Shown: in pieces, positions 1 to 8,597 of the stretch
Layout: every line of letters begins with the position of its first letter
How positions within the stretch are numbered: the first letter of the stretch is position 1
Assembly (NCBI RefSeq): GCF_003574315.2
Contig: NZ_AP025739.1
Location: forward strand, 2,914,001-2,978,000
Reading direction: 5' to 3'
Length of the DNA: 64,000 nt
Source of the DNA: Capsulimonas corticalis
GTDB taxonomy: Bacteria; Armatimonadota; Armatimonadia; Armatimonadales; Capsulimonadaceae
Made by a program: the position numbers and the translations under genes
Notes under the pieces: generated by a model
Told to the model about the DNA's origin: nothing
Databases searched by the model: none
Seen by the model: the letters and a program-made list of their open reading frames with translations, nothing else

Positions 1-25
1 TACTCTTGTTACGTCGAAAATTACT

Positions 26-2149
26 TTGAAGGAAATGGTTCTCCATACGATGCCCTCGACACATTTCGCCCCATTCCTCGCGCTTTGTTTGCTGTCCCTG
101 TCCAGCGTGGCCCAGGCCGCCGGGGAGGAAACCATCAGCGCGCCGAACCTCAAAATTACCGTCAGCGCGGTCGATCCCAGCACATTCCACCTCGTCGCTT
201 TTCCGATAGACGGCGCCGCTCCGCCGGTCAGCCCGTTTGTGGCGGAAACGGCGCCCTGGGCCAGGGCCGCCGTGCGGCGCGGCGCGGGCGGCGCGGTGAC
301 GGTCAAGACGGCGGAGGGAACGCTGGAAGTCCAGGCGGATGGCCGGGTGCGCTTGCTGGACCATCTTGGGCATGCGCTGCTGTCGCCGGGGACGCTGGGG
401 GCGGCCGACGGCGCCGTGACGCTGACGCTGGCGCACGACAAGGCCGAGCGGTTTTATGGGGCAGGCAACGAAAGCCGGAACCATTCGGGCGACCTGACGC
501 ATCCCGCTGGAACGACCGCCGTGGGGAACGGATACACGCGCGTTCCGTTTCTCTGGTCCACCGGCGGCTGGAGCCTGTTTGTCGCCAACAACCTGACGGG
601 CGGCACGTGGCGCGACGACGCCGGGACGCTGACCTGGACGACGCCGGCGCCGTATCTGGATTTGTATTTGAGCGTCGCGCCGAATGGTTACGGTCTGCTG
701 GACGCCTTCTCGCGTCTGACCGGCCGGGCGCCGATCCCGCCGCGCTGGACCTTCGGCTTTATGCAAAGCCGCTGGGGCTATGATGACGCCGCCGACGTGC
801 AGGACAAATGGAGCCAGTTCCGGGATCGAAAGATTCCGGTGGATACCTTTATCTACGATTACGACTGGTTTCAGAACGATTGGGAATTCAATCCGAAGAA
901 GTTCCCCTCGGACATCCTCCCCAAGATGAAACAGCTCGGACTGCATTTTGTGGGGATCCGCAAGCCGCGCGTCACCGGCGCCAATCTGGACTTCGCGCGC
1001 AATCAGGGATGGGTGCTGAGCAGTCCGCTTGGGACCGACCTGCGGTTCGACGTCCCCGCCGCCGGTTACTGGTGGTGGAGCCATCATATTCCGCTCGTGC
1101 AGGCGGGCGCCGACGGCTGGTGGAACGATGAGATCGAACAAAGCGCGGATGAGGGATTCCTGATGGCCCGGACCGAGTGGGAAGGAACGCGCGTGATGAC
1201 GCCGCGCCGTGTCTGGTCCATCAACCGCGCCTGGGCTCCCGGCATGCAGCGCTATGGGGGAACTGTCTGGACCGGCGACATCGATTCCGATTGGTCGACG
1301 CTGCAAAATCAGCCGGGAACGCTGCTGAACTGGAGCATGGCCGGGATGCCGTACATCGCGGAGGACATCGGTGGCTTCCAGAGCACGCCGTCGCCGGAGC
1401 TGTACGCTCGCTGGATCGAGCAAGGCGTCTTCATTCCCATCATGCGCGCCCACGGCACTCTCGGCTCGCCGCGCTGGCCGTGGGCCTTCGGCGCTGACGT
1501 GGAGGCCGCGACCAAGAAAGCTATCGAGCTGCGTTACCGCCTGATTCCGTACTTCTACACGCTGGCCGCGCAGACCGAGGCCACAGGCGCGCCGATCATG
1601 CGTCCGCTCTTTCTGGAGTTCCCGAACGACGAGAAGACACAAAATCTGAAAGACGAATGGATGGTGGGTAATCGCCTGCTGGCCGCGCCGGTCCTGGCCG
1701 AAGGCGGCGCGCGCGACATCACTCTGCCTGCCGGGCGTTGGTACGACTTCAACACCGGCGCCGGCGTGGACGGCGGCCAAATCCAGCACATCCAGGCCGC
1801 GCTGGACACGATCCCGGCGTATGTGCGGGCAGGGACGATCCTGCCGCTCGGCCCGGTGATCCAGTCCACAAGCCTGGGCGCCGAAGATCCCCTGGAAGTG
1901 CGCGTCTACCCCGGCGCGGACGCCTCCTTCACACTTTACGAAGATGACGGAGACACCTACGCCTACCAAACCGGCGCTTCCAGCCGCATCCCCATGCGCT
2001 GGGACGACCGGACAAAGACACTGACCGTCGGCGCCCGCGCCGGATCGTTCCCGGGAATGCTTGTCGCGCGCCATCTCAATGTCGTCCTGCCGGGCGGCGT
2101 CCGCAAAAGCGCCGTCTACACGGGGAGCGCGACGCAGATTCGGTTGTAG
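26..2149 (+). CDS. GH31 family alpha-glycosidase, exported
   Basis: This is a clan GH-D glycosidase that would release alpha-linked glucose or xylose from oligosaccharides. A hydrophobic signal peptide ending near AQAA suggests export. The catalytic barrel carries FIYDYDWF, then GWWNDE with the likely nucleophile Asp368, then WTGDIDSDW with the likely acid/base Asp418. The C-terminal beta domains contain AAPVL and YEDDGDTYAY, typical of GH31. About 700 residues is normal for the family. The start is uncertain: TTG at 26, ATG at 35 and ATG at 50 are all in frame, and the frame stays open to the window edge; ATG 50 gives the cleanest signal peptide. It is followed by a GntR/LacI regulator. Which substrate it prefers cannot be told from sequence. 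Confidence 0.9.
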   Translation: MKEMVLHTMPSTHFAPFLALCLLSLSSVAQAAGEETISAPNLKITVSAVDPSTFHLVAFPIDGAAPPVSPFVAETAPWARAAVRRGAGGAVTVKTAEGTLEVQADGRVRLLDHLGHALLSPGTLGAADGAVTLTLAHDKAERFYGAGNESRNHSGDLTHPAGTTAVGNGYTRVPFLWSTGGWSLFVANNLTGGTWRDDAGTLTWTTPAPYLDLYLSVAPNGYGLLDAFSRLTGRAPIPPRWTFGFMQSRWGYDDAADVQDKWSQFRDRKIPVDTFIYDYDWFQNDWEFNPKKFPSDILPKMKQLGLHFVGIRKPRVTGANLDFARNQGWVLSSPLGTDLRFDVPAAGYWWWSHHIPLVQAGADGWWNDEIEQSADEGFLMARTEWEGTRVMTPRRVWSINRAWAPGMQRYGGTVWTGDIDSDWSTLQNQPGTLLNWSMAGMPYIAEDIGGFQSTPSPELYARWIEQGVFIPIMRAHGTLGSPRWPWAFGADVEAATKKAIELRYRLIPYFYTLAAQTEATGAPIMRPLFLEFPNDEKTQNLKDEWMVGNRLLAAPVLAEGGARDITLPAGRWYDFNTGAGVDGGQIQHIQAALDTIPAYVRAGTILPLGPVIQSTSLGAEDPLEVRVYPGADASFTLYEDDGDTYAYQTGASSRIPMRWDDRTKTLTVGARAGSFPGMLVARHLNVVLPGGVRKSAVYTGSATQIRL

Positions 2150-2198
2150 CGCGGGCAAGAGGCGTCGGCGCTGAGAGGGCACAGATTGCAAGTTCAAA

Positions 2199-2245
2199 AT
2201 GGCGCCAAAAAAATGGCGCCAAAAAAAGCTGACTGGTGATATAAT
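2199..2245 (+). promoter_or_regulatory. Tandem TGGCGCCA palindromes and -10 box before GntR/LacI gene
   Basis: Two copies of ATGGCGCCA lie at 2199-2207 and 2213-2221, 14 bp centre to centre. A perfect TATAAT follows at 2240-2245, only 7 nt before the ATG at 2253. No good -35 is visible; the second palindrome covers its place. The layout suggests autoregulation by the downstream protein, which is inference. The same palindrome pair occurs at 60312-60341. Confidence 0.6.
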
Positions 2246-2252
2246 ATCAACA

Positions 2253-3425
2253 ATGACACCACTAGAGACGGCGATGTTTGCGCCATCCTTGAAGAATCCG
2301 ACGAACTCCGTGGTGAGCGCCCTACGCGATCAGATCCAATCGGGGAACTACAAGGCGGGAGACTGGCTCCCTTCCGAACGGTCGCTCGCCGAAGGGCTCG
2401 GCGTGGATCGGCGCGTGATCCGCACCGCGATTCAGCAGTTGGTCGAGAGCGGCCTGATCGTCCGCCGGCCGCACTGCCGACCGATCATCGGGCCGATCAG
2501 CGACGACACGCCGAAAAACGCCGCCGCCGAGCCCGAAGCGTCTCACTCCTACTCGAAGATCATCGCGCTGCTGATGTGGCACGGCAACGATCAGTTCGAG
2601 CGGACCTTTACCTCGCAGCAGCGCATCTTTTGGGGCATGAATCAGGCGCTCGCGGAGGCTGGATACCACACGGTCTACGTGGAGCTTGGCGGGCGGATTA
2701 CGTCCGACAAGGAAAACGCGGTGCGCGAAGCCGAACACCTGCGCTATATCATCAACCGTGGTTTCGGCGGCGCCATCTTCTATCCCTACGCGTATCGGTA
2801 CAACCGGGAGCTGGTGGAGGAGGTGCGCCGCAAGATCCCCCTCGTCACCATCGACCGGCAGGTCGACGGCGTCGATACCGACTATGTCGGGGTGGATAAC
2901 TACGGGGCGATGTACGAGACGGTCACGCATCTGGTTGAGGCGGGCCATCGCCGGATCGCCTACGTCACGAAGAACGAGCACATCCGCCCGGTTCAGGACC
3001 GCGTGCAGGGGTATATCGACGCCATGCGCGCGGCCGGTCTCAACGAGCTTGTGCTGTGCATTCCCACGGCGGGTTTGGTCCAGCCCTGGACTTCAATCGA
3101 CGCGGTCTTTCGCCTGCCCAAAGACGAGCGCCCCACGGCGGCGGTCGTTTTCAACGACTACTCCGCGGTGGATCTGATGGGGCGGCTGTCCGAGATCGGC
3201 CTTTCCGTGCCGGGCGATGTCGCGCTGACCGGCTTTGACAACATTGCGCTGACCCTTTCCAATGGGGTGGGGCTGACCACGGTCGCGCAGCCCTACGAAG
3301 GGATCGGGCGTAAAGCCGTGGACGTGCTCCTGAACCGTCTGCAAAATCCCTGCGCCCCCACACAATCCGTCGAACTCCCCGCGCAACTGATCGTACGGGA
3401 AAGCAGCAGCGCCCCCGCGCCCTAA
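2253..3425 (+). CDS. GntR/LacI hybrid transcriptional regulator (AraR-like architecture)
   Basis: The N-terminus is a GntR-type winged helix: VSALRDQIQSGNYKAGDWLP, then SERSLAEGLGVDRRVIRTA, then a wing reading SGLIVRR. The remaining 280 residues form a LacI-type periplasmic-binding fold that would bind a sugar effector, with AIFYPYAYRY, VGVDNYGAMYETVTHLVEAG and VALTGFDNIALT. This is the layout of arabinose repressor AraR. The frame is open from 2199, but that would begin inside the palindromes and upstream of the TATAAT, so ATG 2253 is preferred. No Shine-Dalgarno is seen and the transcript may be leaderless. The GH31 gene just upstream is a plausible target. Confidence 0.85.
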   Translation: MTPLETAMFAPSLKNPTNSVVSALRDQIQSGNYKAGDWLPSERSLAEGLGVDRRVIRTAIQQLVESGLIVRRPHCRPIIGPISDDTPKNAAAEPEASHSYSKIIALLMWHGNDQFERTFTSQQRIFWGMNQALAEAGYHTVYVELGGRITSDKENAVREAEHLRYIINRGFGGAIFYPYAYRYNRELVEEVRRKIPLVTIDRQVDGVDTDYVGVDNYGAMYETVTHLVEAGHRRIAYVTKNEHIRPVQDRVQGYIDAMRAAGLNELVLCIPTAGLVQPWTSIDAVFRLPKDERPTAAVVFNDYSAVDLMGRLSEIGLSVPGDVALTGFDNIALTLSNGVGLTTVAQPYEGIGRKAVDVLLNRLQNPCAPTQSVELPAQLIVRESSSAPAP

Positions 3426-3487
3426 CCGCCGCCGCCAATCGCGGATGAGCGATCTTCGATGGGCCAGCCACGACCGATGGGACGGAC

Positions 3488-4771
3488 ATGAGCATTCTGA
3501 ACGACGAGAACTTCCTGGATGCGATCGCGGAGATCGACAGCGTTCTGCCTCGCTCCCTCTGGGCCAAGCTGGACGACATCGCGGGATACCTCGCGCTGAT
3601 CGGCGCGAACGACGAGGCGTTTGTTGTCTGGCGGCTTGCGTACTCCGGACTGCTGCCTGTTCCCGAACAGTTTCGAGACCAAGCCGACTGCCTCGTGACT
3701 TCGTTTTGCTTTCACGGACGATATCCCGACCTGGCCGGAGAATACCACCAATCTCAGGGCGCCGGCATCCGATCTTTGGAAGAGCGCGTGCGGCGCCGTG
3801 ATTTGAGGGCGTATCAGATGCTTCTGATGTGGAAGTACGCCACCCCGCTGTTCTTCCGCCCGCTCGCCCATCTCCGCGCCGGTCTGGATAAGGCGAGGCC
3901 CACGGGAGGCGAGCGCACATCGTCCTCGGAGCTGGAGGCTCTGCCGAAGTTCGACGCCTTTATCGAGGCTCCCGGGAAGTTCGGGCATTCTCTGATCGAT
4001 GTCCATCTGATTTACGCCGATATCGCGCATCGGCGCGGAATGGCCGATGTGGCGCTCGCGCAGCTTCGCGCCTGGAAGCAGTGCGCGACCTGGCTCAATA
4101 CATCGCTGCACGGCGTGCTGTCCCTGACATCCACGGCGCAATTGGCGTATGGCGGCGCGCTGGCGTCGACTTCCGCGATAGACCCCGGAGAGCGGCGCGC
4201 GACGGTCGGAGAGATGCTTTGCCGGTGGGTCGATCGGATCGAAACTCCTGAGGACAGTTTTGAATATCCCCAGGCTCTGGAGAAGTCCGTGTTCTACAGC
4301 ACGCTCTCCTTTGAGCCCGGCGACGACGAGCGATACGAGCCGGAATGGGAGCTGAACCTCTGGACCGGCGCGGCGCCGCCCGTTCCCGCGCCCGGAGAGC
4401 CGTACCCGAGCCTCGTCGCGCTCGCCGGTTTGTCCAGCGGGTACTCGACGATCCGTATCGAGTATCCCAGCCAGCTTCCGGAGGATCTGACGACGGGGAA
4501 TGTGGTGGCGTTTCCGCTGCGGGTGCTTCCGAATGAAACCGATGGAACCGCGACGGGACGCAAAGGAACGCTCTTCCCCAACTCCGTCACCAGCGCCAAA
4601 GACGATGTGGGATTCCAGACGCCGCCCGGGGAATATGATGTATTAGCGCGGCTGAGCGCCGAAGAGGAGCAGGAAACAAGCCTCTACAAATGGGACGTCC
4701 TGCTGTCGCTCTTTCCACGCGGGACGATCGCTCAGCACGGCGTTCTTCATTGGACATCGCGCGCGGAGTAG
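3488..4771 (+). CDS. Uncharacterised protein, possible ComJ-like C-terminal domain
   Basis: I do not recognise the full-length protein (427 residues). It has no signal peptide or membrane segment, so it is probably cytoplasmic. Residues 1-260 look alpha-helical and repeat-like, with many Leu/Ala and paired Trp/Tyr. The last 130 residues look like a beta-sandwich (YSTIRIEYPSQLP, VAFPLRVLPNE, FQTPPGEYDVLARL, YKWDVLLSLFPRG) and recall the ComJ/NIN nuclease-inhibitor fold, but that is a weak motif-level resemblance. The gene follows the regulator by 62 bp and is likely co-transcribed or independent. The start at ATG 3488 is the first in frame. Confidence 0.6.
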   Translation: MSILNDENFLDAIAEIDSVLPRSLWAKLDDIAGYLALIGANDEAFVVWRLAYSGLLPVPEQFRDQADCLVTSFCFHGRYPDLAGEYHQSQGAGIRSLEERVRRRDLRAYQMLLMWKYATPLFFRPLAHLRAGLDKARPTGGERTSSSELEALPKFDAFIEAPGKFGHSLIDVHLIYADIAHRRGMADVALAQLRAWKQCATWLNTSLHGVLSLTSTAQLAYGGALASTSAIDPGERRATVGEMLCRWVDRIETPEDSFEYPQALEKSVFYSTLSFEPGDDERYEPEWELNLWTGAAPPVPAPGEPYPSLVALAGLSSGYSTIRIEYPSQLPEDLTTGNVVAFPLRVLPNETDGTATGRKGTLFPNSVTSAKDDVGFQTPPGEYDVLARLSAEEEQETSLYKWDVLLSLFPRGTIAQHGVLHWTSRAE

Positions 4772-4789
4772 CATTCTGGCGCGCCACGG

Positions 4790-5053
4790 TCAATCTTCAT
4801 AAAAACACTCGCGCTGGGCGGCCTCGCCCGAGAGCGTTACGCCGGCGCGGACTCCGGTAATTCGAAGCTTTTCTTCCCAGGCATGCTGCGCGGCCTCGCG
4901 CCGCGCCTCAATGGCGTTGTTTTCCCGCGTGAGACGCTGCAGCCCCTCCTCCAATAGCTGATCCACCAACTGCTGGGGGCTGACATTGCGTGTCCGCGCT
5001 TCCTGAATGACTCGATCCTCGTGACGCCGCGTTACCGAAACCGTGGAATTCAT
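4790..5053 (-). CDS. Ribbon-helix-helix antitoxin-like protein, solitary
   Basis: An 87-residue protein starting MNSTVSVTRRHEDRVIQEA, followed by a helix-turn-helix-like QQLVDQLLEEGLQRL. This resembles the N-terminal ribbon-helix-helix of CopG/Arc DNA-binding antitoxins. The rest is charged and helical. The start at 5053 is chosen because GAGGTG sits 4 nt upstream; the longer open frame to 5173 lacks a ribosome site. No toxin gene adjoins it: the convergent gene at 3488 ends 18 bp away and the next gene faces the other way. It may be an orphan regulator. The family call is from pattern only. Confidence 0.55.
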   Translation of the reverse strand: MNSTVSVTRRHEDRVIQEARTRNVSPQQLVDQLLEEGLQRLTRENNAIEARREAAQHAWEEKLRITGVRAGVTLSGEAAQRECFYED

Positions 5054-5204
5054 ATCACACCTCAGAGGGGATATACCACGATTTGAAGCGCGCCTGCTAT
5101 GATATTTTCCCTTTGCTACAAAGCTCATCAAGCGGCGGGCCGTCAAATGAGTGTTCGCCCGTATTATTTTCAAAATAAATGGAGCCTTTTTTATCGCAAA
5201 TGTG

Positions 5205-5231
5205 TGGTACCATTAAAATGAAATGGATCCA
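5205..5231 (+). promoter_or_regulatory. Paired TGG-NN-CCA palindromes flanking a -10 (TAAAAT)
   Basis: TGGTACCA lies at 5205-5212 and TGGATCCA at 5224-5231, the latter inside a 14-bp palindrome AAATGGATCCATTT. A TAAAAT box at 5214-5219 lies between them. The centres are 19 bp apart, close to two helical turns, which suits a dimer-of-dimers repressor covering the promoter of the esterase gene at 5270. The half-site TGG...CCA matches the palindromes at 2199 and 60312, with a different central dinucleotide. Confidence 0.5.
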
Positions 5232-5269
5232 TTTTGAGGGAGGCGTGAGCGCGCAATACGGAATCACCG

Positions 5270-6751
5270 ATGACAAAAAATACGATTTTACGAACCTTAT
5301 GCGTGGGGCTGATGATTGCCGGCATGAGTGACGGCGTCCATGCGCAGGAGGCGGCCCGCGTGGACATGAAGCCGCTCTTGCACCCGCTGTTTTCCGACAA
5401 CGCGGTGCTGCAGCGTGACCGTCCGGTCCCCATTTGGGGCTGGACGGAGCCGCAAGGGCAGGTTGTCGTCCAATTGGACGGAGATAAACAGCAAACGGCG
5501 CGCGCGGGGAGCGACGGCCGCTGGATGGTCTCTCTCGCGCCGCACGCGGCGGGCGGCCCGCACCTGCTCAGTGTGATGGGCTCGGGGGCGGGCGAAGTCG
5601 CCACGCGCCAGAATGTGATGTTTGGCGATGTCTGGCTGTGCGGCGGGCAGTCGAACATGGCGTACGATCTGTACGGCGCCAATAACCCCGAGGCCGAAAT
5701 CGCCGCCGCCAATTATCCTAATATCCGATTGCTGCAAGTCCCCAATGCGATCAAAGCTACTTCTATACAGACCTTTGAAACCACCGGGGCATGGCAGGTC
5801 TGCTCGCCGCAAACCGTGGCCCGCTTTTCGGCGGTCGGTTACTTCTTCGGACGCAAACTCCACCACGACCTGAACGTTCCCATCGGCCTGATCGACGACT
5901 CCTGGAGCGGGACGCCCGGGCAATCCTGGGTGAGCGGGCCGGCGCTGGCCGCGATGTCCGATTTCAAGCCGGCGGTGGACGCGCTGAAACAAAGTGAAAG
6001 CGCAGCGGGAACGCCGCCGCATCTCGACAATCCCAACGCGCCCGAAGTGCTCTTCAACGGCAAGATCGCTCCGCTGCTGCCCGTCCAAATCAAAGGCGTC
6101 ATCTGGTATCAGGGCGAATCCAACGCCGATACGGCGGCTGAAGCCGAGCAATATCGGACGCTGCTGCCGGTTCTCGTGAACGATTGGCGCGCGCACTTCG
6201 GCGCGCGGACGCCGTTCCATATCGTGCAGTTGTCCAGTTTCAAGGCTCCGGACGATGCCCCCAGCGACGATCCGTGGCCCCATTTGCGGGAAGCGCAGCT
6301 CCAGACTGCGCAGCGTCTCCCCCATACGCATCTGGTCGTGGTGATCGATCTCGGTGAAGAGAAAAACGTTCATTTTCGCAACAAGCAAGAGGCCGGCTTG
6401 CGGCTGGCGATGAGCGCTCTGGATCATACGTACGGCGTCAAAGTCGACAGCAGCGGTCCAGCGCTGCGTGGCGCGAAGGTGGTGAAGGGGGCTGTTGAGC
6501 TGACGTTCGATCACGCGCAGGGGCTGAATTTGAAAGGGGACGAAAGCCGCGTCTTCGCCGTCGCGGACGCCGATCGCAAGTTTCACTGGGCGACGCCGCA
6601 AATCGACGGAAACAAGGTAACGCTCCGCAGTGTGGACGTTCCGTCGCCGGTTTATGCGCGATTCGCATGGTCGAACAATCCGCGCGCCGCGCTTTACAAC
6701 GCCGCCGGCTTGCCCGCCTCGCCATTTCGCACCGATCCCGACGCCAAATAA
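5270..6751 (+). CDS. Exported sialate O-acetylesterase-like SGNH esterase (SASA family)
   Basis: A 493-residue carbohydrate O-acetylesterase. A signal peptide (about residues 1-26, ending HAQ) is followed by an N-terminal beta domain with HPLFSDNAVLQRDRPVPIWGW, a hallmark of the SASA family. The nucleophile block is LCGGQSNMAYD. Later blocks are GVIWYQGESNAD and the C-terminal VIDLGEEKNVHFRNKQEAG, where the catalytic His is expected in the usual D-IHP-K position; here it reads KNVHF. It would remove acetyl groups from plant polysaccharides such as xylan, or from acidic sugars. The gene heads a run of three exported SGNH-type enzymes on the same strand. No strong ribosome site precedes ATG 5270. 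Confidence 0.88.
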   Translation: MTKNTILRTLCVGLMIAGMSDGVHAQEAARVDMKPLLHPLFSDNAVLQRDRPVPIWGWTEPQGQVVVQLDGDKQQTARAGSDGRWMVSLAPHAAGGPHLLSVMGSGAGEVATRQNVMFGDVWLCGGQSNMAYDLYGANNPEAEIAAANYPNIRLLQVPNAIKATSIQTFETTGAWQVCSPQTVARFSAVGYFFGRKLHHDLNVPIGLIDDSWSGTPGQSWVSGPALAAMSDFKPAVDALKQSESAAGTPPHLDNPNAPEVLFNGKIAPLLPVQIKGVIWYQGESNADTAAEAEQYRTLLPVLVNDWRAHFGARTPFHIVQLSSFKAPDDAPSDDPWPHLREAQLQTAQRLPHTHLVVVIDLGEEKNVHFRNKQEAGLRLAMSALDHTYGVKVDSSGPALRGAKVVKGAVELTFDHAQGLNLKGDESRVFAVADADRKFHWATPQIDGNKVTLRSVDVPSPVYARFAWSNNPRAALYNAAGLPASPFRTDPDAK

Positions 6752-6892
6752 TGGGCGCCGGGTTCGCCGCCAATGTCACAAGATGATACTCGTTCGCACG
6801 CTTTACCGGTTGACATCAGGAGCCCGCCATGGTAATTTATTACTAATTTCCAGCCGAAACGGCGTCCAAGAACAAAAGGTAAATGAGAACAG

Positions 6893-7693
6893 ATGAACAA
6901 ATTTCACGCGAAGTCCCGTAATCTCTTGACCTTCGCGCTGGCGGTGAACGCCCTGGTTGTCGGCGGCGTGATGCTCGGTCCCGGGGGCGGCAATACGGCT
7001 CTGGCGGACGCGGCGCCGAATTTTACTCCCATCCCCGCCAATGAGGGCTCGGCTCCGGAGATCAACGCGTTTCTGACGGCCGATCAAAAACAAATGCCGC
7101 CCAGCGGCGCGGTGCTGTTTTTGGGCAGTTCGAGTATTCGGCTGTGGACGACGCTGGCGCAGGATTTTCCGGAGATCCCGGTCATCAATCGCGGGTTCGG
7201 CGGTTCGCTGATTCAGGACAGCACGCACTACGCCGATCGGATCGCGATCCCGTATAAGCCGAAGATGATCGTCTTTTTCGCGGGAACCAACGACCTGGCC
7301 TATGGCGGCAAGAATCCCCAGCAGGTCCTTCAGGACTACAAGGACTTTGTCGCCAAGATCCACGCGGCGCTGCCGGATACCCGGATCGTCTATCTCTCCA
7401 TCAATCCCACCGTGGCGCGCTGGAAGCAAGAAGCCGATATCCTGGAAACGAACCACCTCATTGAAGAGTTCACCCTGGCGACCGGCTCCAAGACCGAGAA
7501 GCTGAACTTTATCAATTCTCACTCGCAGATCCTGACCCCCGACGGCCAGCCGCAGCCCAGCTTGCTGCGATCGGACGGTCTGCACTTCAACACCGAAGGC
7601 TATAAAGTGTGGACATCCATCATCAAGCCGCGAATTTTAGCCCTGGCCGATATGGAGGGCGTACAGCGCCTTCCCGCTTCCAAACCGCAGTAA
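6893..7693 (+). CDS. Exported GDSL/SGNH-family hydrolase
   Basis: A 266-residue secreted SGNH hydrolase. The signal peptide covers about the first 38 residues (LTFALAVNALVVGGVML, cleaved near ALA). Block I is VLFLGSSSIRLW with the nucleophile Ser, the oxyanion Gly block reads NRGFGGS, block III is FAGTNDLAYGG and the C-terminal catalytic pair is DGLHFNTEGY. This composition matches the PAF-acetylhydrolase-like group of lipases/acylesterases. The stop codon at 7693 directly abuts the ATG of the next hydrolase, so the two are almost certainly co-transcribed and may act on related acyl or acetyl esters. Confidence 0.85.
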   Translation: MNKFHAKSRNLLTFALAVNALVVGGVMLGPGGGNTALADAAPNFTPIPANEGSAPEINAFLTADQKQMPPSGAVLFLGSSSIRLWTTLAQDFPEIPVINRGFGGSLIQDSTHYADRIAIPYKPKMIVFFAGTNDLAYGGKNPQQVLQDYKDFVAKIHAALPDTRIVYLSINPTVARWKQEADILETNHLIEEFTLATGSKTEKLNFINSHSQILTPDGQPQPSLLRSDGLHFNTEGYKVWTSIIKPRILALADMEGVQRLPASKPQ

Positions 7694-8440
7694 ATGCGTA
7701 GAAACAGTGTTATGTTCAAATTCAATCTTCTGGCCCTTTCGGTCGCCGCCTCCGCCGTCTCGCTGATCTCAGCGCAGGGCGTCACGAACGCGCAAGCCGC
7801 GCCGGCGCAGGTCGTCTGCAACGGCGACAGCCTGACGTTCGGCTCGCATGCGTCGAAGGGAGAGGGGACAGCGACGGGAACGACCTATCCGGGCGTGCTC
7901 GCCGCGCGGCTTGGCGAAAGCTGGAGGGTGACCAACGTGGGGCTTCCCGGCTGGCCGACTGAGGGGATCAGCAACGACGCGAAGGCCCACGTCGATCCGC
8001 TCTTCGATCCCAGCTTGAAGGAAAATGTGCTGATCATCATGGGCGGCACCAACAACATGGGGATCTATCACGAGGACGGAGCGGCGGCGTTCGCCCATGT
8101 GGAGGCGTACTGCCGGGCGCGCAAGGCCGCGCATCCCTGGAAGATCCTGGTCGTCACGCTCCCGATGGCCGCGTATCCGTCCTATGCGAAGGACTTTGAA
8201 GCCAAGGCGATCCAGTACGATCTCCTGGTGCGCCGCAACTGGCGGCAGTTCGCCGACGGGATTGTCGACCTTCAAGCCGATCCACGCCTTGGCGCGCGGG
8301 GCTCCGAATACAACACCCTCTACTTTGGCGCGGACCACACGCATCTGACCGACGCCGGCTACCAGCTCGTGGGCGAGGCTGCGGCAAAAGCCGTCACAAA
8401 GATCGCCGGCCGCCCGGCAAGAGAAGCGCAGCATCCTTGA
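7694..8440 (+). CDS. Exported SGNH hydrolase, arylesterase-like
   Basis: A 248-residue SGNH hydrolase with a signal peptide ending near AQAA. The nucleophile block VVCNGDSLTFG is a textbook GDSL motif. Further blocks are NVGLPGWPTEG, IIMGGTNNMG and the catalytic ADHTHLTDAGYQ. The arrangement resembles TesA/acyl-CoA thioesterase I and acetylxylan esterases of this clan. ATG 7694 follows the previous stop with no gap; ATG 7712 is an alternative giving a tighter signal peptide. Translational coupling with the upstream hydrolase is likely. Confidence 0.85.
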   Translation: MRRNSVMFKFNLLALSVAASAVSLISAQGVTNAQAAPAQVVCNGDSLTFGSHASKGEGTATGTTYPGVLAARLGESWRVTNVGLPGWPTEGISNDAKAHVDPLFDPSLKENVLIIMGGTNNMGIYHEDGAAAFAHVEAYCRARKAAHPWKILVVTLPMAAYPSYAKDFEAKAIQYDLLVRRNWRQFADGIVDLQADPRLGARGSEYNTLYFGADHTHLTDAGYQLVGEAAAKAVTKIAGRPAREAQHP

Positions 8441-8597
8441 GGTTTTGCGCCGTGATTGCATCGCGCTTTTTGAATAACATGTTCTTTTTGATGCTGCGTC
8501 ACATAAACGTTTGAACTCATAGCACACTTCAAAAATAATATGCCGTTGTTCAAGCGGCTCGCATCAGTCGGCGCTCTTCCGTTTCTCTCGGAAGATA

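Noticed and set aside
2199-2252. Longer start of the GntR/LacI gene at ATG 2199
   Set aside because: That ATG is inside the TGGCGCCA palindrome and upstream of the TATAAT at 2240, so it would not be transcribed from that promoter.
5297-6601. 434-codon leftward open frame opposite the esterase gene
   Set aside because: It is the mirror frame of a GC-rich gene; the sense strand has clear SASA motifs and the antisense product is Arg/His-rich with no family features.
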